A DNA stretch of 64,000 nucleotides from Lactarius indigo (GCA_025766275.1 JAFKAC010000014.1:1178001-1242000), one strand, 5' to 3'; positions 37,146 through 49,647 are shown, numbered from the stretch's first letter. Numbers and translations: made by a program. The notes: generated from the sequence alone by a model not told the origin.

Positions 37146-39966
37146 ATGTCTCAGAGTCCGGTTCAGACACATCCCTCTACTTCCTCTTCTTCCAATTTCC
37201 AAGCCATCTTTCATGATTCCTGGAAAGTATATGAGCAGAAAACGAAGAAAAATATTTTTGCGCATCCCTTGACATCTCAGCTACAATCCTGCAACTCTCC
37301 CACTGACGTCCTAGCTGTGCTCTATGACCAAGTCACAGGATTCGACCCATCTAGGCACAGCCGCGGTGAAGATAGGTTCACAAAATGGTTAGGCCCAACT
37401 GTCAATGTCCTGTATGCGCTTGCTACAACCCTCAGTGAGGGCGTCGGACTGGTGAACTCCAATTGGTTGACCTTTCTACGATCTACTCTCTGAGATCGTA
37501 TTTCTAGGTATTCTCACCTGCAAAAGTAATTTCTGTCGGTGCTGGCGTCCTTCTCTTGGTCAGTAGATTCTCTCTCGCCAACTGTTCAGATACTGATCTC
37601 TCACAGAAAGAATTCCTGACATCAGATCGACTTATAGATTTAGATGGGGATATTTCCCGTCATCATATGTCCCTCGAGCTTGCCCACACACTCGTCGCAC
37701 AAGCTTGCCTGGGTATCTTTCTCTCCTTGGGAGAAGATTTTGGGCCGTCGGAGTCCGAGGGTTGCGACTGTACCAGCAAGTTTCCTCTGGCCGGATATGC
37801 CGCTCAACATTGGAGGGACCACGCCCAGTCTGAAGAGGTGTCATTGCGCATACAAGACGGGATGCAACAACTCTTTGACCCGAACAAACCACACTTTTCT
37901 GCGTGGACCAAGTTGCACAACGTGGACTGCCTTTCGTCTTGGTCAGGTCCGATAGAGCCTATGGCAGCCCCATTGTACTGCGCCGCATTCTACGGATTTT
38001 GCTAAATAGTAGGACACCTTCTGATCAAGTACCCACAGTATGCCTGTGCACAAGGTGGTTTCTTTGGGACTGCACTACACTCAGTGTCACACCAGAACCA
38101 CGTCGAAGTCGTGCAGCTGCTCCTCAAGCATGGCGTTGACGCGGACATCTGAGGCATGAACGGGATGACGCCACTGCACATTGCAGCAAATATGAGACAT
38201 GTCGGATTAGTGCGGTGTTTACTTGACCCCAGTGCTAACGTAAGTACCACGGGCGACTGCCTCTTCACTATATCTATCTCTTACGGATACGTTCGTGTTT
38301 TCAGACGCAACTTGAGCGCAACACCGACATCAATCCAGCATACGACATGGGCCGAGTTCAATTGTATGAAGCATCAGGGGGCTTAAGCCCGATCTGCGAC
38401 AATTCCCATATGACGCGGTCTGTACCCAGGCACGGTGCGGACTTGAACGCTATAGATGAGAAAGATAGAACCCCGATGCACGTGGAAGTATCAGGAGGGA
38501 AGTTGGACGTCGTGTACCCGCTCCTCGACCATGGCGCGAATCCAAACGCCGAGGACAAGAAGGGAAGAGTTTTGTTGCACATTGCATCAGCCGCCGGCAA
38601 AACAGAGGTCGTGCACCTACTCCTTGACCGCGCGCGAATACGGAGGCAAGGGAAAGGAAGGGAAGGACCCCACTCCACGTCGCGTCCCAAGAAAAATTCG
38701 AGATCGTGCGCCTGCTCTTGAGCGTGGCGCGAACGCAAGTGCCAAGGACAGGATAGGAAGCACCCTTTTACACACCGCATCATCCACCGAGAGAACAGAG
38801 GCCGTGCACCTTCTCCTCAATTACGGCGCGGATGCAAATTCCAAGACGAGGAGAAGCGGACCCCGCTGCACCTCGCATCATTCTGGAGGAGAGTAGAGGC
38901 TGCGCACCTACTTCTTGACAATGACGCAATCGCAGACACAAGTGACGATGAAGAAGGCACCCCGTTGCACGTTGCATCATCTGCGGGAAGAACAGAGGTC
39001 GTGCGTTTACTCCTTGACCGTGGTGCGGACGCAAATGCCAAGGACAAGGCAGGAAGCACCCCGTTCCACCTCGCATCGTTCTGGGGTAGAGTACAGGCTG
39101 CGCGTATGCTGCTCGACAGTGGCGCGATCACAGATGTCGAGGACAAGAATAGAAGCACCCTGCTGTGTGTGGCACCATCTATGGGGGAAACAGATGTCGT
39201 GCTCCTGCTGCTCTACCGTGGAGCGAATGTGAAGTCCGAGGACAAGTCAGGAAGCACCCCATTGCACGCCGCATCATTCGTTGGCAAAATCGAGGTTGTG
39301 CACCTGCTCCTCGACCATGGCGCGAATGCAGCTGTAAAGGACAAGAAGGGAAGAACCCCGTTGCACGTTGCATCGTCTCATAAGAAAGGAGATGTCGTGC
39401 GCCTGCTGCTCGACCGCGGCGCGGACGCGGACACCGAGGACAAAATGGGAAGCACCCCGATGCACCTCGTATCATATTCATCACCTTCGGAGGAAGCGGC
39501 GATCGTGCGCCTGCTACTAGAACGTGGCACGAATGCAGACGCCAAGGATAAAACGGGAAATACACCGTTGCACCTAGCGTCATTCTGGGGGCGAACAGAG
39601 GTCGCGCGTCAGTTTATCGACCATGGCGAGATCGTGGATGTTGAAGACAACGAAGGAAGAACCCCACTGCGCGTGGCATCATCCAGAGGGAAAACAGATG
39701 TTGTGCGCCTGCTGCTCAAGCATGGCGCGAATAAAAACCCCGTGGACAAGGCAGGAAGCACCTCGTTGCACGTCGCATCGCTCCTGGGGAAAACAGAGGT
39801 CGTGGGCATCTTGCTCCAAGGTGGCGTGAATGCACATGTCGAGGACAAGAAGGGAAGGGCCCCGTTACACATCGCTACAGCTCGAGGGAAAACAGAGATC
39901 GTGCGCCTGCTGCTCGGTCATGGTGCGAGTGCGATCGCAGTGGAAAAAAACGGGAATGACATGTAG
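37146..39966 (+). pseudogene. Decayed Goodbye-domain / ankyrin STAND-type gene lacking NACHT
   Basis: The N-terminus resembles the fungal STAND N-terminal 'Goodbye' domain: exon 37146-37451 (FQAIFHDSWKVYEQKTKKNI, AHPLTSQLQSC, LAVLYDQV) and exon 37508-37558 (VFSPAKVISVGAGVLLL). A NACHT NTPase would normally follow. Instead the sequence goes within ~100 bp to the post-NACHT block (SLELAHTLVAQACLGIFLSL, FPLAGYAAQHWRDHA). The same frame then has TAA at 38003-38005 and TGA at 38150-38152, while homology continues through them (HLLIKYPQY, TPLHIAANMRHVGLV). Small frame shifts occur near 38640, 38735 and 38850. The last part, 38965-39966, is an intact 333-codon run of about ten 33-residue ankyrin repeats. 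Such proteins act in fungal self/non-self or stress signalling; this copy is probably dead or reduced to its ankyrin tail. Confidence 0.7.
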
Positions 39967-40636
39967 AATTGGGGGAGAAATTCACAATGTACACCTAAAT
40001 AGAGAAGTAGACGTGTGCAGATTACGTCGTGAATGGTATGAATGGTAGTTCGTTCTTCAAGTTCGTATGGTAGTCATACTGTATAGCCGGAAGGGCGATT
40101 GCCGAGGAGTCGTACCCGCGTGAGCGCGAGAAAGTCGGGTTTCCACGCGCGGCATCTCAGAAAAACTGGAAAGGTAGTTTCTTGTCACAGTTCCACGAGT
40201 CCAGTATTTGATACAGTAACTTAAAGCCCTCCTAGTAAGGCCTCGAGTCATTGATTACAGGAAGCCATGACTATGACATTAAAAGGTGCGCAAACAGCTC
40301 ACGTCCTAGTGATCGTGACTAAAGGCGATGGAAAGCATGTGCATTCTTTTTTTTTTTTTTTTTTAAAAGAAAGCATGTGCATTCGGAAACCCCAAATCCG
40401 AGGAAGCTTCGGCTGGATACCGTGACCCCAATGTAGTTTCGCCCGCTGTTTGGTATCGCTCAAGAGCTACGCGTTGCGACCGGTTTGTACCATACAGGGT
40501 CCTGTGGTTCTACTTCTAATGCTCTGCTCCCGGGCCCGCGGGTGCAGGCGCTTCGGTCTATACACGGAACAAGCGTTTCCGTATTTAGAGCACTCACAAC
40601 CTCTAGTAAATTGCAGGGAATTCGCTCCCCCAAATC
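39967..40636. other. Spacer between the ankyrin tail and sedolisin 2
   Basis: The first ~250 bp match, inverted, the flank at 31700-31870. The rest matches the 5' flanks of sedolisin 1 and 3. A T run lies at about 40348-40364. No gene. Confidence 0.5.
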
Positions 40637-42730
40637 ATGCGCTACCACTGGATCACTCTCATCTCCACCCTTTCTGCTGTCCCTTTCGCCGACCTCGCTA
40701 CCGCTCCTCCACCACCTTGGGGAGACGTACGTGTCAAACACACATGGGACACAGTCCCGGCCAATTGGGACTGTCTCGGTCCCCCTCCTGCCGGTACCAC
40801 CATCAATCTCAACATCGCGCTCAAACCAGACCGCGACGACGCATTGATCGAAGCGCTCCACGAAGTCAGCAATCCTGAGCATGAAAGGCATGTCGTCCTC
40901 ACCACTCCTCCACTCGTGCTTGTACTTACCTGTGCCGCTACTCTGTTTCAGATATCGCGTACACTTATCCAGGGAGCAGGTCGCCGAGCTCGTCGCGCCA
41001 AGCCAAGAAACGCTCGAGCTCGTCCACTCGTGGCTTCAACACCATGGTGTACCTTCTTCCTCGATTTCAACGTCACATGGCGGAGGCTGGCTGAAGATCA
41101 GCGGCGTGCCCGTGTCCCAAGCTGACGAGCTGCTCTCCGCTTCGTACCAGCTCTATAGGCATGTCGAGGCAAACGAGACTGAGGTCGTTCTCCGCACTGT
41201 CGGTTACGCGCTCCCCGCGGTGTTACATTCGCACGTTCAAACGGTCGCGCCGACAACGTACTTCGACCAACCGCGCAAGCTACTGTCGACACCGTTGCAG
41301 CGCCCCAGCGAAGAAGGAGCAGGAGTGGTTGGGAATGCAACATCGAGGGACCTCGTGAGAGTGTTACCGAGGGTCGACAGTCCTCTAGTCACGCCGGCGT
41401 TCCTACGCTGGCTGTACGGGACGCAAGGCTACATGCCCGCCGCGATGAGTTCCAATGCACTCGGGATCTTAGGCTTAGCCAATCAGTACGCGAGCTATGC
41501 AGATCTCACCAGGTTCATGATCAACTTTCGTGCGGACGCGGTGGCCGCGACCTTCACTGTCGAGTACATCAACGGTGGTTTGTTCGATACAAGCAATCCC
41601 GGCACGGAGGCGAGCCTGGACATCCAATACAGTGAGGCCATGACCTACCCGACTCCGAACGTCTTCTACAGCACGGGTGGCTCACTGCTGGCGACGAACT
41701 CCGGCGAGCCAGCCCCCGACGACCCGTACTTGGTATGGCTCAACTACCTGCTTGCTGAAGAGTACATCCCGCCGACGATCAGTATATCGTGGGGTAATCC
41801 CGAGTTCTCTTTTCCACTGGAATACGCGACGACCCTGTGCACCCTGTTCGCACAGCTTGGTTTGCGTGGCGCCAGTGTCTTCATCTCTAGCGGCGACGAC
41901 GGCGTCGGTCGTGGGGACTGCAGGGACAATGCCGGAAATGTCCATTTCGTCACTGAGTTCCCTGCATCTTGTACGCGTGGTGATTTCCTTGTATGCAATA
42001 CATGAACCCCAAAAGCCGCTCACTAAACTGCCTCTGCTTTGTAGGTCCTTGGGTCACTAGTGTCGGCGGCACGACGGGCTACAACCCCGAGGTCGCGATG
42101 TACATGTCCGGGGGCGGCTTCTCAAACCTCTTTCCGCGCCCTCTGTACCAAAACGCCGTAGTACCGCCTTTCGTCGAGTCCCTCGGCACCGCGTATGCTG
42201 GCTTTTACAAGTGGGTTCGCCGTTGTGATTCCCGACCTATTCAAACTTTGTAACTTGCGCAGCCCTGTCGGCCGCGGTATTCCCGATGTCTCTGCGCAGT
42301 CATTCCGGTTCTTGTTTTGTCGCAGCGCTGGTCTGCATGTCTTGAGCGGCACGAGCGCGGCGACGCCCGTGCGTGTTTTTTTCCCTCCTCCCTCCTTGAG
42401 TAGGCAGCTAATTGTCAATATACAGACAGTTGCGGGAATAGTCTCTTTGCTCCATGACTACCTTATCTCAACGGGCAGGGGCAGGCTCGGCTTTCTCAAC
42501 CCCTTACTGTATACCTATCTCCTCCATGGTTTCAACGACATCACGTCAGGCTCTAACCCTGGATGCGGGACGTATGGATTCACTGCCATCCCCGGATGGG
42601 ATCCTGTTCGTACCCTAAAACAATTCATCTTCGTTTTTACGTTAATTGATTGGATGCATAGGTCACTGGTTTGGGGACGCCTAACTTCCAAGCGCTGCAA
42701 TACATACTTGATCTTTTGTTTCCGGTCTGA
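40637..42730 (+). CDS. Secreted sedolisin (S53) peptidase, copy 2
   Basis: Predicted 596-residue acid serine-carboxyl protease. Exons: 40637-40887, 40952-41970, 42045-42210, 42263-42368, 42426-42605, 42662-42730. The signal peptide ends near ADLATA, and the propeptide runs to about residue 190. Catalytic residues by motif: Glu303 and Asp307 in EASLDIQY, Asp399 in SSGDDGVG, Ser510 in SGTSAATP. The C-terminal calcium-binding region includes DITSGSN and GWDPVTGLGTPNF. The first intron begins GCATGT where copy 1 has GTACGT, so expression needs a GC-AG intron; no GT donor of the right phase is nearby. Introns 2-5 have GT-AG borders. It is secreted and expected to release tripeptides or cleave internally at low pH. 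Neighbouring copy 3 is its tandem duplicate. Confidence 0.88.
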
Positions 42731-43757
42731 TGCATCCATGAGATGCAACGTGTGTATACTTTCGCACGAATTTCTCAACCCGTGCGAGACTGACTCTGGG
42801 CAGCGCGACGAACCTCACTCCATATATAATATATATCGGTGTTATATACTCTACTGAGGGCCAAATGCTGAAAACGGACATGTCGGATAAAGAGGTCTTC
42901 GAGTTAGTGCGCGTATAATGTGTCATCCTTGGGGAAGATATAGACAGGCAACAGACTGAGGTAGCGCAAGAGTCAATGAGGTTCGGAGGCAGACATCGGT
43001 TTGGCGATAGTACCTAGGGACATAGAACAAGATTGGCGTGGATGTGGTGTACGAGTCGACATCTATCGGCGCGTGGGGTAAGGAAAAAATAGTTTACAGC
43101 AGAGGTGATCATTATTTGACACACGAAGTCGATACTAGTTATATGCAGAAACAGGACGAGGTGGATAAAGACACAGTCGAGGTTCAATGGACAGACGCGA
43201 GCTAGACACAATGAACGTAGACACAATCGCAGGTGCAGGCACCACGGCCGAGCATGGCAGAGCCGTCGCGGGCGTAACAACGTGCCAAGCGGTGACAGCT
43301 TGGCGCAAGGTTAAAAGAGTTAGCCGATCTAAGGCAGAGCGAGGAACGAGCGGTGCCTTACTAGTAGTCACGGTAGAGCAGTCTTTGAGTGAGCGGGCGA
43401 AGCGGCACGTGCACATTCCTCTTTTGCATGCCGCCACCTGCCCGCCAAGAAAGCGCCACGCATTCGACAACCCCGAAACCAAGGGTTCCGCAAGGAAGCC
43501 CCGACTGGATACTGTGACCCCAATGTAGTTTCGCCGGCTGTTTGGTATCGCTCAAGAACCACGCGTTGCGACCGGTTTATACCATACAGCCTAGACTCGG
43601 ATACAGGGTCCTGTGATTCTCAAGGTGATTCTACTTCTAATGATCTGCTCCCGGGCCCGCGGGTGCAGGCGCTTCGGTCTATAGTCGGAACAAGCATTCA
43701 CGTATTTAGAGCACTCACAACCTCTAGTAAATTGCAGGGAACTCGCTCCCTCTAATC
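42731..43757. other. Duplicated spacer between sedolisin 2 and 3
   Basis: The first ~670 bp match the region after sedolisin 3 (45846-46510), and the last ~260 bp match the 5' flanks of sedolisins 1 and 2. Open frames at 43014-43280 and 43187-43528 are repeated in the second unit only in part, and I do not regard them as genes. Confidence 0.5.
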
Positions 43758-45845
43758 ATGCGCTACCACTGGATCTCTCTCATCTCCACCCTTTCTGCAG
43801 TCCCTTTCGCCGACCTCGCTACCGCTCCCCCACCACCTTGGGGAGATCTACGTGTCAAACACATATGGGACACAGTCCCGGAAAATTGGGAGTGTCTCGG
43901 TCCCCCTCCTGCCGGTACCACCATCAACCTCAACATCGCGCTCAAACCAGACCGCGACGACGCATTGATCGAAGCGCTCCACGAAGTCAGCAATCCAGAG
44001 CATGAAAGGCATGTCGTCCTCACCACTCCTCCACTATGTGCTCGTACTTACCTGTTCTGCTGCTCCATTTCAGATATCGCGCACACTTATCCAGGGAACA
44101 GGTCGCAGAGCTCGTCGCGCCAAGCCAAGACACGCTCGAGCTCGTCCACTCGTGGCTTCAACACCATGGTGTACCTCCCTCCTCGATTTCAACGTCACAC
44201 GGCGGAGGCTGGCTCAAGATCAGCGGGGTTCCCGTGTCCCAAGCTGACGAGCTGCTCTCCGCTTCGTACCAGCTCTACAGGCATGTCGAGGCAAACGAGA
44301 CTGAGGTCGTTCTCCGCACTGTCGGCTACGCGCTCCCCGCGGTGATACATGCGCACGTGCAAACTGTCGCCCCGACAACGTACTTCGACCAACCGCGCAA
44401 GCTACTGTCGACACCGTTGCAGCGCCCCAGCGAAGGAGCAGGGGTTGTTGGGAATGCGACATCGAGGGACCTCGTGAGAGTGTTACCGAGGGTCGATAGT
44501 CTTGCAGTCACACCGATGTTCTTACGCTGGCTGTACGGGACGCAAGCCTACGTGCCTGTCGCGATGGGTTATAATGTGCTCGGGGTATTGGGACTAAGTA
44601 ATGACTACCCGAGCTACGCAGATCTCACCAAATTCATGATCGACTTTCGTGCGGACGCAGTGGCCGCGACCTTCTTTGTCGAGCGGCTCAACGGTGGTGG
44701 GTTCAACCCAGGCAACCCAGGCACGGAGGCGAGCCTGAACATCCAGTACAGTGAGGCCATGACCTACCCGACTCCGAACATCTTCTACAGCGTGGGTGGC
44801 ATGCTGCATGCGACGGACGATAATCTGCCGGCTGCCGACGACCCGTACCTGGTGTGGCTCCACCACCTCCTTGTTCAAGAGTACATCCCGCCGACGATCA
44901 GTATATCGTGGGGTAATCCCGAGTTCTCCTTTCCACTGGAATACGCGACGACTGTGTGCAATCTGTTCGCACAGCTTGGTCTGCGTGGTGCCAGTGTCCT
45001 CATCTCTAGCGGCGACGACGGCGTCGGTCGTGGGGACTGCAGGGACGATGCCGGAAATGTCCATTTCGTCACTGAGTTCCCTGCATCTTGTACGCGTGAT
45101 GATTTCCTTGTATGCAGTACATGAGCCCCGACAGCCGCTCACTAGACTGCCTCGATTTTGCAGGTCCTTGGGTCACTAGTGTCGGAGGCACGGTGAGCTA
45201 CAACCCCGAGGTCGCGATGTTCATATCCGGGGGCGGCTTCTCAACCCACTTCCCGCGCCCTCCGTACCAGGACGCTGCAGTACCGCCTTTCGTCGAGTCC
45301 CTCGGCACCACGTATGCTGGCTTCTACAAGTGCGTTCACCGTCGTGATTCCTGACCTAATCAAATTTTGTAACTTGCGCAGCCCTGTCGGCCGTGGCATT
45401 CCCGATATCTCTGCGCAGTCGCACCTGTTCAAGTTCTATCTCAACGCTGGTCTGCATGTCGTCAGTGGCACGAGCGCGGCGACTCCCGTGCGTGTTTTCC
45501 TCCTCCCTCCTTGAGTATGCAGCTAATTTTGAATTCCCAGACAGTTGCGGGAATAGTCTCTTTGCTCAATGACTACCTCATCTCAACGGGCAGGGGCAGG
45601 CTCGGCCTCCTCAACTTCTTACTGTATAGTTATGGCCGCCATGGTCTCAACGACATCACGTCGGGGTCTAACCCTGGATGTGGGACGAATGGATTCACTG
45701 CCATCCCCGGATGGGATCCTGTTCGTACCTTAAAACAATTCATCTTTGTTTTCACGTTGATTGATTGCATGGATAGATCACTGGTTTGGGGACGCCTAAC
45801 TTCCAAGCGCTGCAATACATACTTGATCTTTTGTTTCCGGTCTGA
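43758..45845 (+). CDS. Secreted sedolisin (S53) peptidase, copy 3
   Basis: Predicted 595-residue paralogue and tandem duplicate of copy 2. Exons: 43758-44008, 44074-45089, 45164-45329, 45382-45487, 45541-45720, 45777-45845. The signal peptide and propeptide are near-identical to copy 2. Catalytic motifs are conserved: EASLNIQY (the catalytic Asp of ...LDIQY is Asn here), SSGDDGVG and SGTSAATP. GWDP joins ITGLGTPNF. The Asp-to-Asn change falls on the second acidic residue of the sedolisin catalytic pair and would be expected to impair activity; the Glu is retained. The first intron again has a GCATGT donor. One codon is deleted in the propeptide (RPSEGAG versus RPSEEGAG). Confidence 0.85.
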
Positions 45846-46510
45846 TGCATCCATGAGATGTAACGTGTGTATAATTTCGCACGAATTTCTCGACCCGTGC
45901 GAGACTGACTCTGGGCAGCGCAACAAGCCTCACTCCATACATGATATATATCGGTGTTATATACTCTACTGAGGGCCAATTGCCGAAAACGGACATGTCG
46001 GATAAAGAGGTCCCCGAGTTAGTGCGTATAATGTGTCATCCTTGGGGAAGATATAGACGGGCAACAGACTGAGGTAGCGCAAGAGTCAATGAGGTTCGGA
46101 GGCAGACATCGGTTTGGCGATAGTGCCTAGGGACATAGAACAAGATCGGCGTGGATGTGGTGTACGAGTCGACATCTATCGGCGCGTGGGGTAAGGACAA
46201 AATAGTTTACAGCAGAGGTGATCATTATTTGACACACGAAGTCGATACTAGTTATATGCAGAAACAGGACGAGGTGGATAAAGACACAGTCGAGGTTCAA
46301 TGGACAGACGCGAGCTAGACACAATGAACGTAGACACAATCGCAGGTGCAGGCACCACGGCCGAGCGTGGCAGAGCCGTTGCGGGCGTAACAATGTGCCA
46401 AGCAGTGACAGCTTGGCGCAAGGTTAAAAGAGTTAGCTGATCTAAGGCAGAGCGAGGAACGAGCGGGGCCTTACTGGTAGTCATGGTAGAGCAGTCTTTG
46501 AGTGAGCAGG
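45846..46510. other. Duplicated 3' flank of sedolisin 3
   Basis: Homologous to 42731-43400. It contains no supported gene and ends at the retroelement boundary at 46511. Confidence 0.45.
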
Positions 46511-47404
46511 TGTGATGTTGCTCACATTGTGACAAATAAGACTGATGTTGCGGCAAAATGAGCAAGAGAATTCTGCTCTTATTGGATAATACTACAGCGC
46601 TTAAGTAGCCTTGAGGGACTTCTTGGCACTTACATGTTCTTTTACTATCATGGGACTATTTGGTGTAAAGGTCGGGCGATAGGGGTGATCTGGCTAAGTG
46701 GGCTGGTCAAGTGGCAGAATCCAAAGGGCTGGTTCAATCGGCAAAGAGAAAAGCACGAAGTCGAGTGATGGTAGAGGACAAGTGAAGATGGACAAAGGCA
46801 AAGCAAAGCTTGCTTTGGAGAGGGTCTTAGATGTTATGATTTTCCTTGGACTTGTTCTTTCGCATATTACTATTCCCTTCCCTATACTATACGAGCCCTG
46901 TACGATTATGCGGACTTTACAATTACCCGGTTCCTATCACGCACCCTACTTATCGATGCCCTCTTCTGATAAAGTTTGACATGTGCTAGTTTCCGTCGTG
47001 TTCTCAATCACGCGTGACCCCATGTGATTCGCCTCTATTCCCACTACAACTTCCCTTTGTCCTCTTTATATCCTTTCCTTTGTCCCAACATGGGCGATGG
47101 CGCCATCTGTTTGTAGTCACCACACTGACCAGTATCTATTTAAACCTAGTTCTATCTAGCTTGTACGGTAGACTAGACTTCTTGTGTAATACTACACTTG
47201 AATGCCTTTGTGCCTTCTATTGTCTTGCGAATCCCTTTGCCTTTGCTAGACCTTTGAGTCTTAGCGCTCCTCTACGATCCAGGTGACTAATGTCCTTGTG
47301 ATCCTTGTTCACCATTCTACTGAAACCAAGCCCCAGAGCTTGTGTTACTGCAACTTGACTGACTTAGTACAGGTTGTACCCAACACCCCTGTAGTGGCGT
47401 TACA
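46511..47404 (+). repeat. LTR-like segment of a gypsy-type element
   Basis: Begins TGTGATGTTGCTCAC exactly where similarity between the two sedolisin units stops, which marks an insertion edge. It may end at GTGGCGTTACA (47404), giving TG...CA and about 894 bp. A Gag-like remnant follows. The second LTR is not in the window, so the right border is a guess. Confidence 0.4.
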
Positions 47405-47829
47405 TTAAGTCTAGTCTCTCACACTGTGACTCTCACCAGCCAAAGCCAAACCAAGTTTGTCCAGGAATACCTGGAATGACACACTGACAACGACCTCCAA
47501 TCCTCGATCAAAGGAGCGGCCACTTGGAGAAACACTCCCCATGATACAGGCTACTACATCTTTGACCCCGACAAAAACACCTACAAACCCATCAAATATA
47601 TCGAAGACCAACACGTCTGGGCCTACGTTGCCTATTCAGACAAAAAGAATTCCTGGTATTCGATCAAACCAGTACCCACTTCCCTTGGACTCGGACCAGG
47701 AAAAGCCCGAATACAAGGCATCGACATCGACTCTGACATCACAGAACCCGACTCAGATAGTGAAAACCTAGACCCCACTCTCACACCTACTATCACCAGA
47801 ACAGTCGACTTCGCATCATATGCCAACAT
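47405..47829 (+). pseudogene. Gag-like remnant interrupted by a second element
   Basis: A frame with protein-like composition runs from about 47412 (TKFVQEYLE, then TGA) through DTGYYIFDPDKNTYKP, KYIEDQHVWAYVAYSD and acidic EPDSDSENLDP to DFASYANI. It breaks at 47829, where TGTAACGTCG starts. I do not recognise it with certainty. Its position between an LTR-like segment and another LTR makes a retroelement N-terminal protein the best guess. Confidence 0.35.
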
Positions 47830-48352
47830 TGTAACGTCGTCACGACGTTAGCTCGACTTGAGCTCGAACGAGGCGATAACAACTTAGCAGAATGTTCTTG
47901 CTGACACGATGACACGAAGGTCCATGCTCTCGCCTTAGTGAATACCTGAAGGTACACCGGCAAGACTCAATGACTTAGTCACAAGTGGAGTTGGACTCGA
48001 GAGATCCTTTAGAATAGACGCGAAGAGGAGAGGAAAAGAAGAGAACAAGTGACGATTCAAGAAGACCAAGATGGCGTATCTTGGTCTTCACAAGCCAGTT
48101 TAAATACAGTTCCAGCAGGCTTTCAAGCGCTGCTATGAGTCACAGTAAGTAAGCGTCCAACATATCGCAGAAACATCTCAAAACTACTACTACTAGTACC
48201 TGTACTAGTATCGAGTCACCAAGGTACCGCTCAGTCAGCTGTCATACCCGTATCGCCTATCGTACCACCGTATCACCGTAGATAAGTCCGCAACTAATAT
48301 ACCTTACCACTGTAGTTGCAACCGGTACAGTAAGGGTTCCAAGTTGTACTAT
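47830..48352 (+). repeat. Putative 5' LTR of a second gypsy-type element
   Basis: Starts TGTAACGTCGTCACGACGTTAG, a typical LTR-like palindromic start, and lies just upstream of a Gag gene. The right border near 48352 (TACTATCA) is uncertain, and no matching 3' LTR lies in the window. Confidence 0.45.
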
Positions 48353-48381
48353 CAGTCCATCTGAGTCGAAGCGTGACAAAC

Positions 48382-49647
48382 ATGTCCACCACCCAAACCC
48401 AACTCACAACCACCCTCACCCAGTCAGGAAGCGGCCAACCCAGTGGAGGAACAACCTCCTCTGTGGCTGCTCCAAGTAGTGGAGGACATCTTATGGGAGG
48501 AAGTGCGCTGGCAGGTGGAAGTGGCCCTCCGGGAGGCTCAGGAAGCCATCATGGAGGCAGTGCGCCTGGAGGTGGAGGCGGTGCGCCTGGAGGTGGAGGC
48601 AGAGGCGGCGCGCCTGGAGGTGGAGGCGCAGCTGCAGGAGGAGGAGGAGCAGCCCCAGGTCTCCTTAACGGGAGACTCGGAGGAAACACCCCACCAGAGT
48701 TTACAGGAGATCAGGAATCAAGTCGAGCATTTCTCAACGCCTTCTCCCTCTATCGAGGAATGAACCCCACCATGTAACAGTTGGCAGTCCCATACTCCTG
48801 TGCAATGACCCTCCTTTCCTATATTCAAGGCCCCCTTGTGGATGACTGGGTCGAAGAACAAATTCAATGGCTTGTCGCTCAATTAGTAGCAGGAGTGGCC
48901 CTAAACAAAGAAAACCTTTGGGACACTATCGAAGCACGATTCATTCAAGCCTACACCGACACCACACAACAACAGAAAGCCCGACACTCCATCCAAAATC
49001 TCAGAATGGAGAAAGAAGACATTGACACATACATTGCCAAGTTCTCGAACCTTGCTAATAAAGCGGGGTATAATAAAGACGAAGCTACCACACTGGAAAT
49101 CTTCCAGAAAGGACTCCCCAACGCCCTCGTCATAAACGCAATCAAATTCCATCATCCAATCACATGGGACGACTGGAAAGCAGCTGTAACACTGCAACAA
49201 GCCGAATACCTCCTTGTGAAAGACAAACTTATGAAAGGAGGAAACAACAAACGAGGTGGAGCATCCTGTGACCAGTGGTTATCAGCGTTAAACAAAAACC
49301 AAGACCCCAATGTGATGGATGTCAGTCACACAAGAGCAAGAGCTGCCCTAACAGACACCGAGAAACTGCAACTACAGAAAGAAGGAAGGTGCTTCCGTTG
49401 CCAAGGCCAAGGGCATATTTCCCGCAATTGCCCTCAAAAGTCTACCACCATCAAAGCCACTGAAACCATGACTCCCACAACCAGCGCCCCTACAACTGCC
49501 ACTATTTCCATGACCGCGTCGCGTCCCCTTTCTAATGAAGAACAAGCTGACGCTCAAGTAGCAGCACTATTTGCTCAAACCCCAGAAGTACGAGAGTTGA
49601 TGGTGGACAAACTATTTGGCCAGAAGAAGGATTTTCTGAATGCTTGA
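48382..49647 (+). pseudogene. Gypsy-type Gag with one in-frame stop
   Basis: Frame from ATG 48382 to 49647, split by TAA at 48775-48777 with the same frame continuing after it. The N-terminus is Gly-rich (repeats of APGGGG), followed by PPEFTGDQESSRAFLNAFSLYRG, the start of a retrotransposon capsid region. Next come MTLLSYIQGPLVDDWVEEQ, RHSIQNLRMEKEDIDTYIAK and a zinc knuckle CFRCQGQGHISRNC (CX2CX4HX4C). The product would package element RNA. The stop makes this copy defective unless suppressed. Confidence 0.85.

Larger units (their letters stand above)
40378..46510 (+). repeat. Direct ~3.1-kb segmental duplication (two units)
   Basis: Unit 1 (about 40378-43400) and unit 2 (about 43460-46510) are highly similar over flank, sedolisin gene and downstream region, with start codons 3,121 bp apart. 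Shared downstream blocks include GAGGGCCAA, ACGGACATGTCGGATAAAGAGGT and the last shared GTCTTTGAGTGAGC. Unit 2 stops exactly where the LTR-like segment at 46511 begins. The segment around 32139-34660 is a third, inverted and more diverged copy. Confidence 0.85.

Noticed and set aside
43014..43528. Frames in the spacer after sedolisin 2
   Set aside because: They are repeated after sedolisin 3 with different lengths and no conserved protein pattern.
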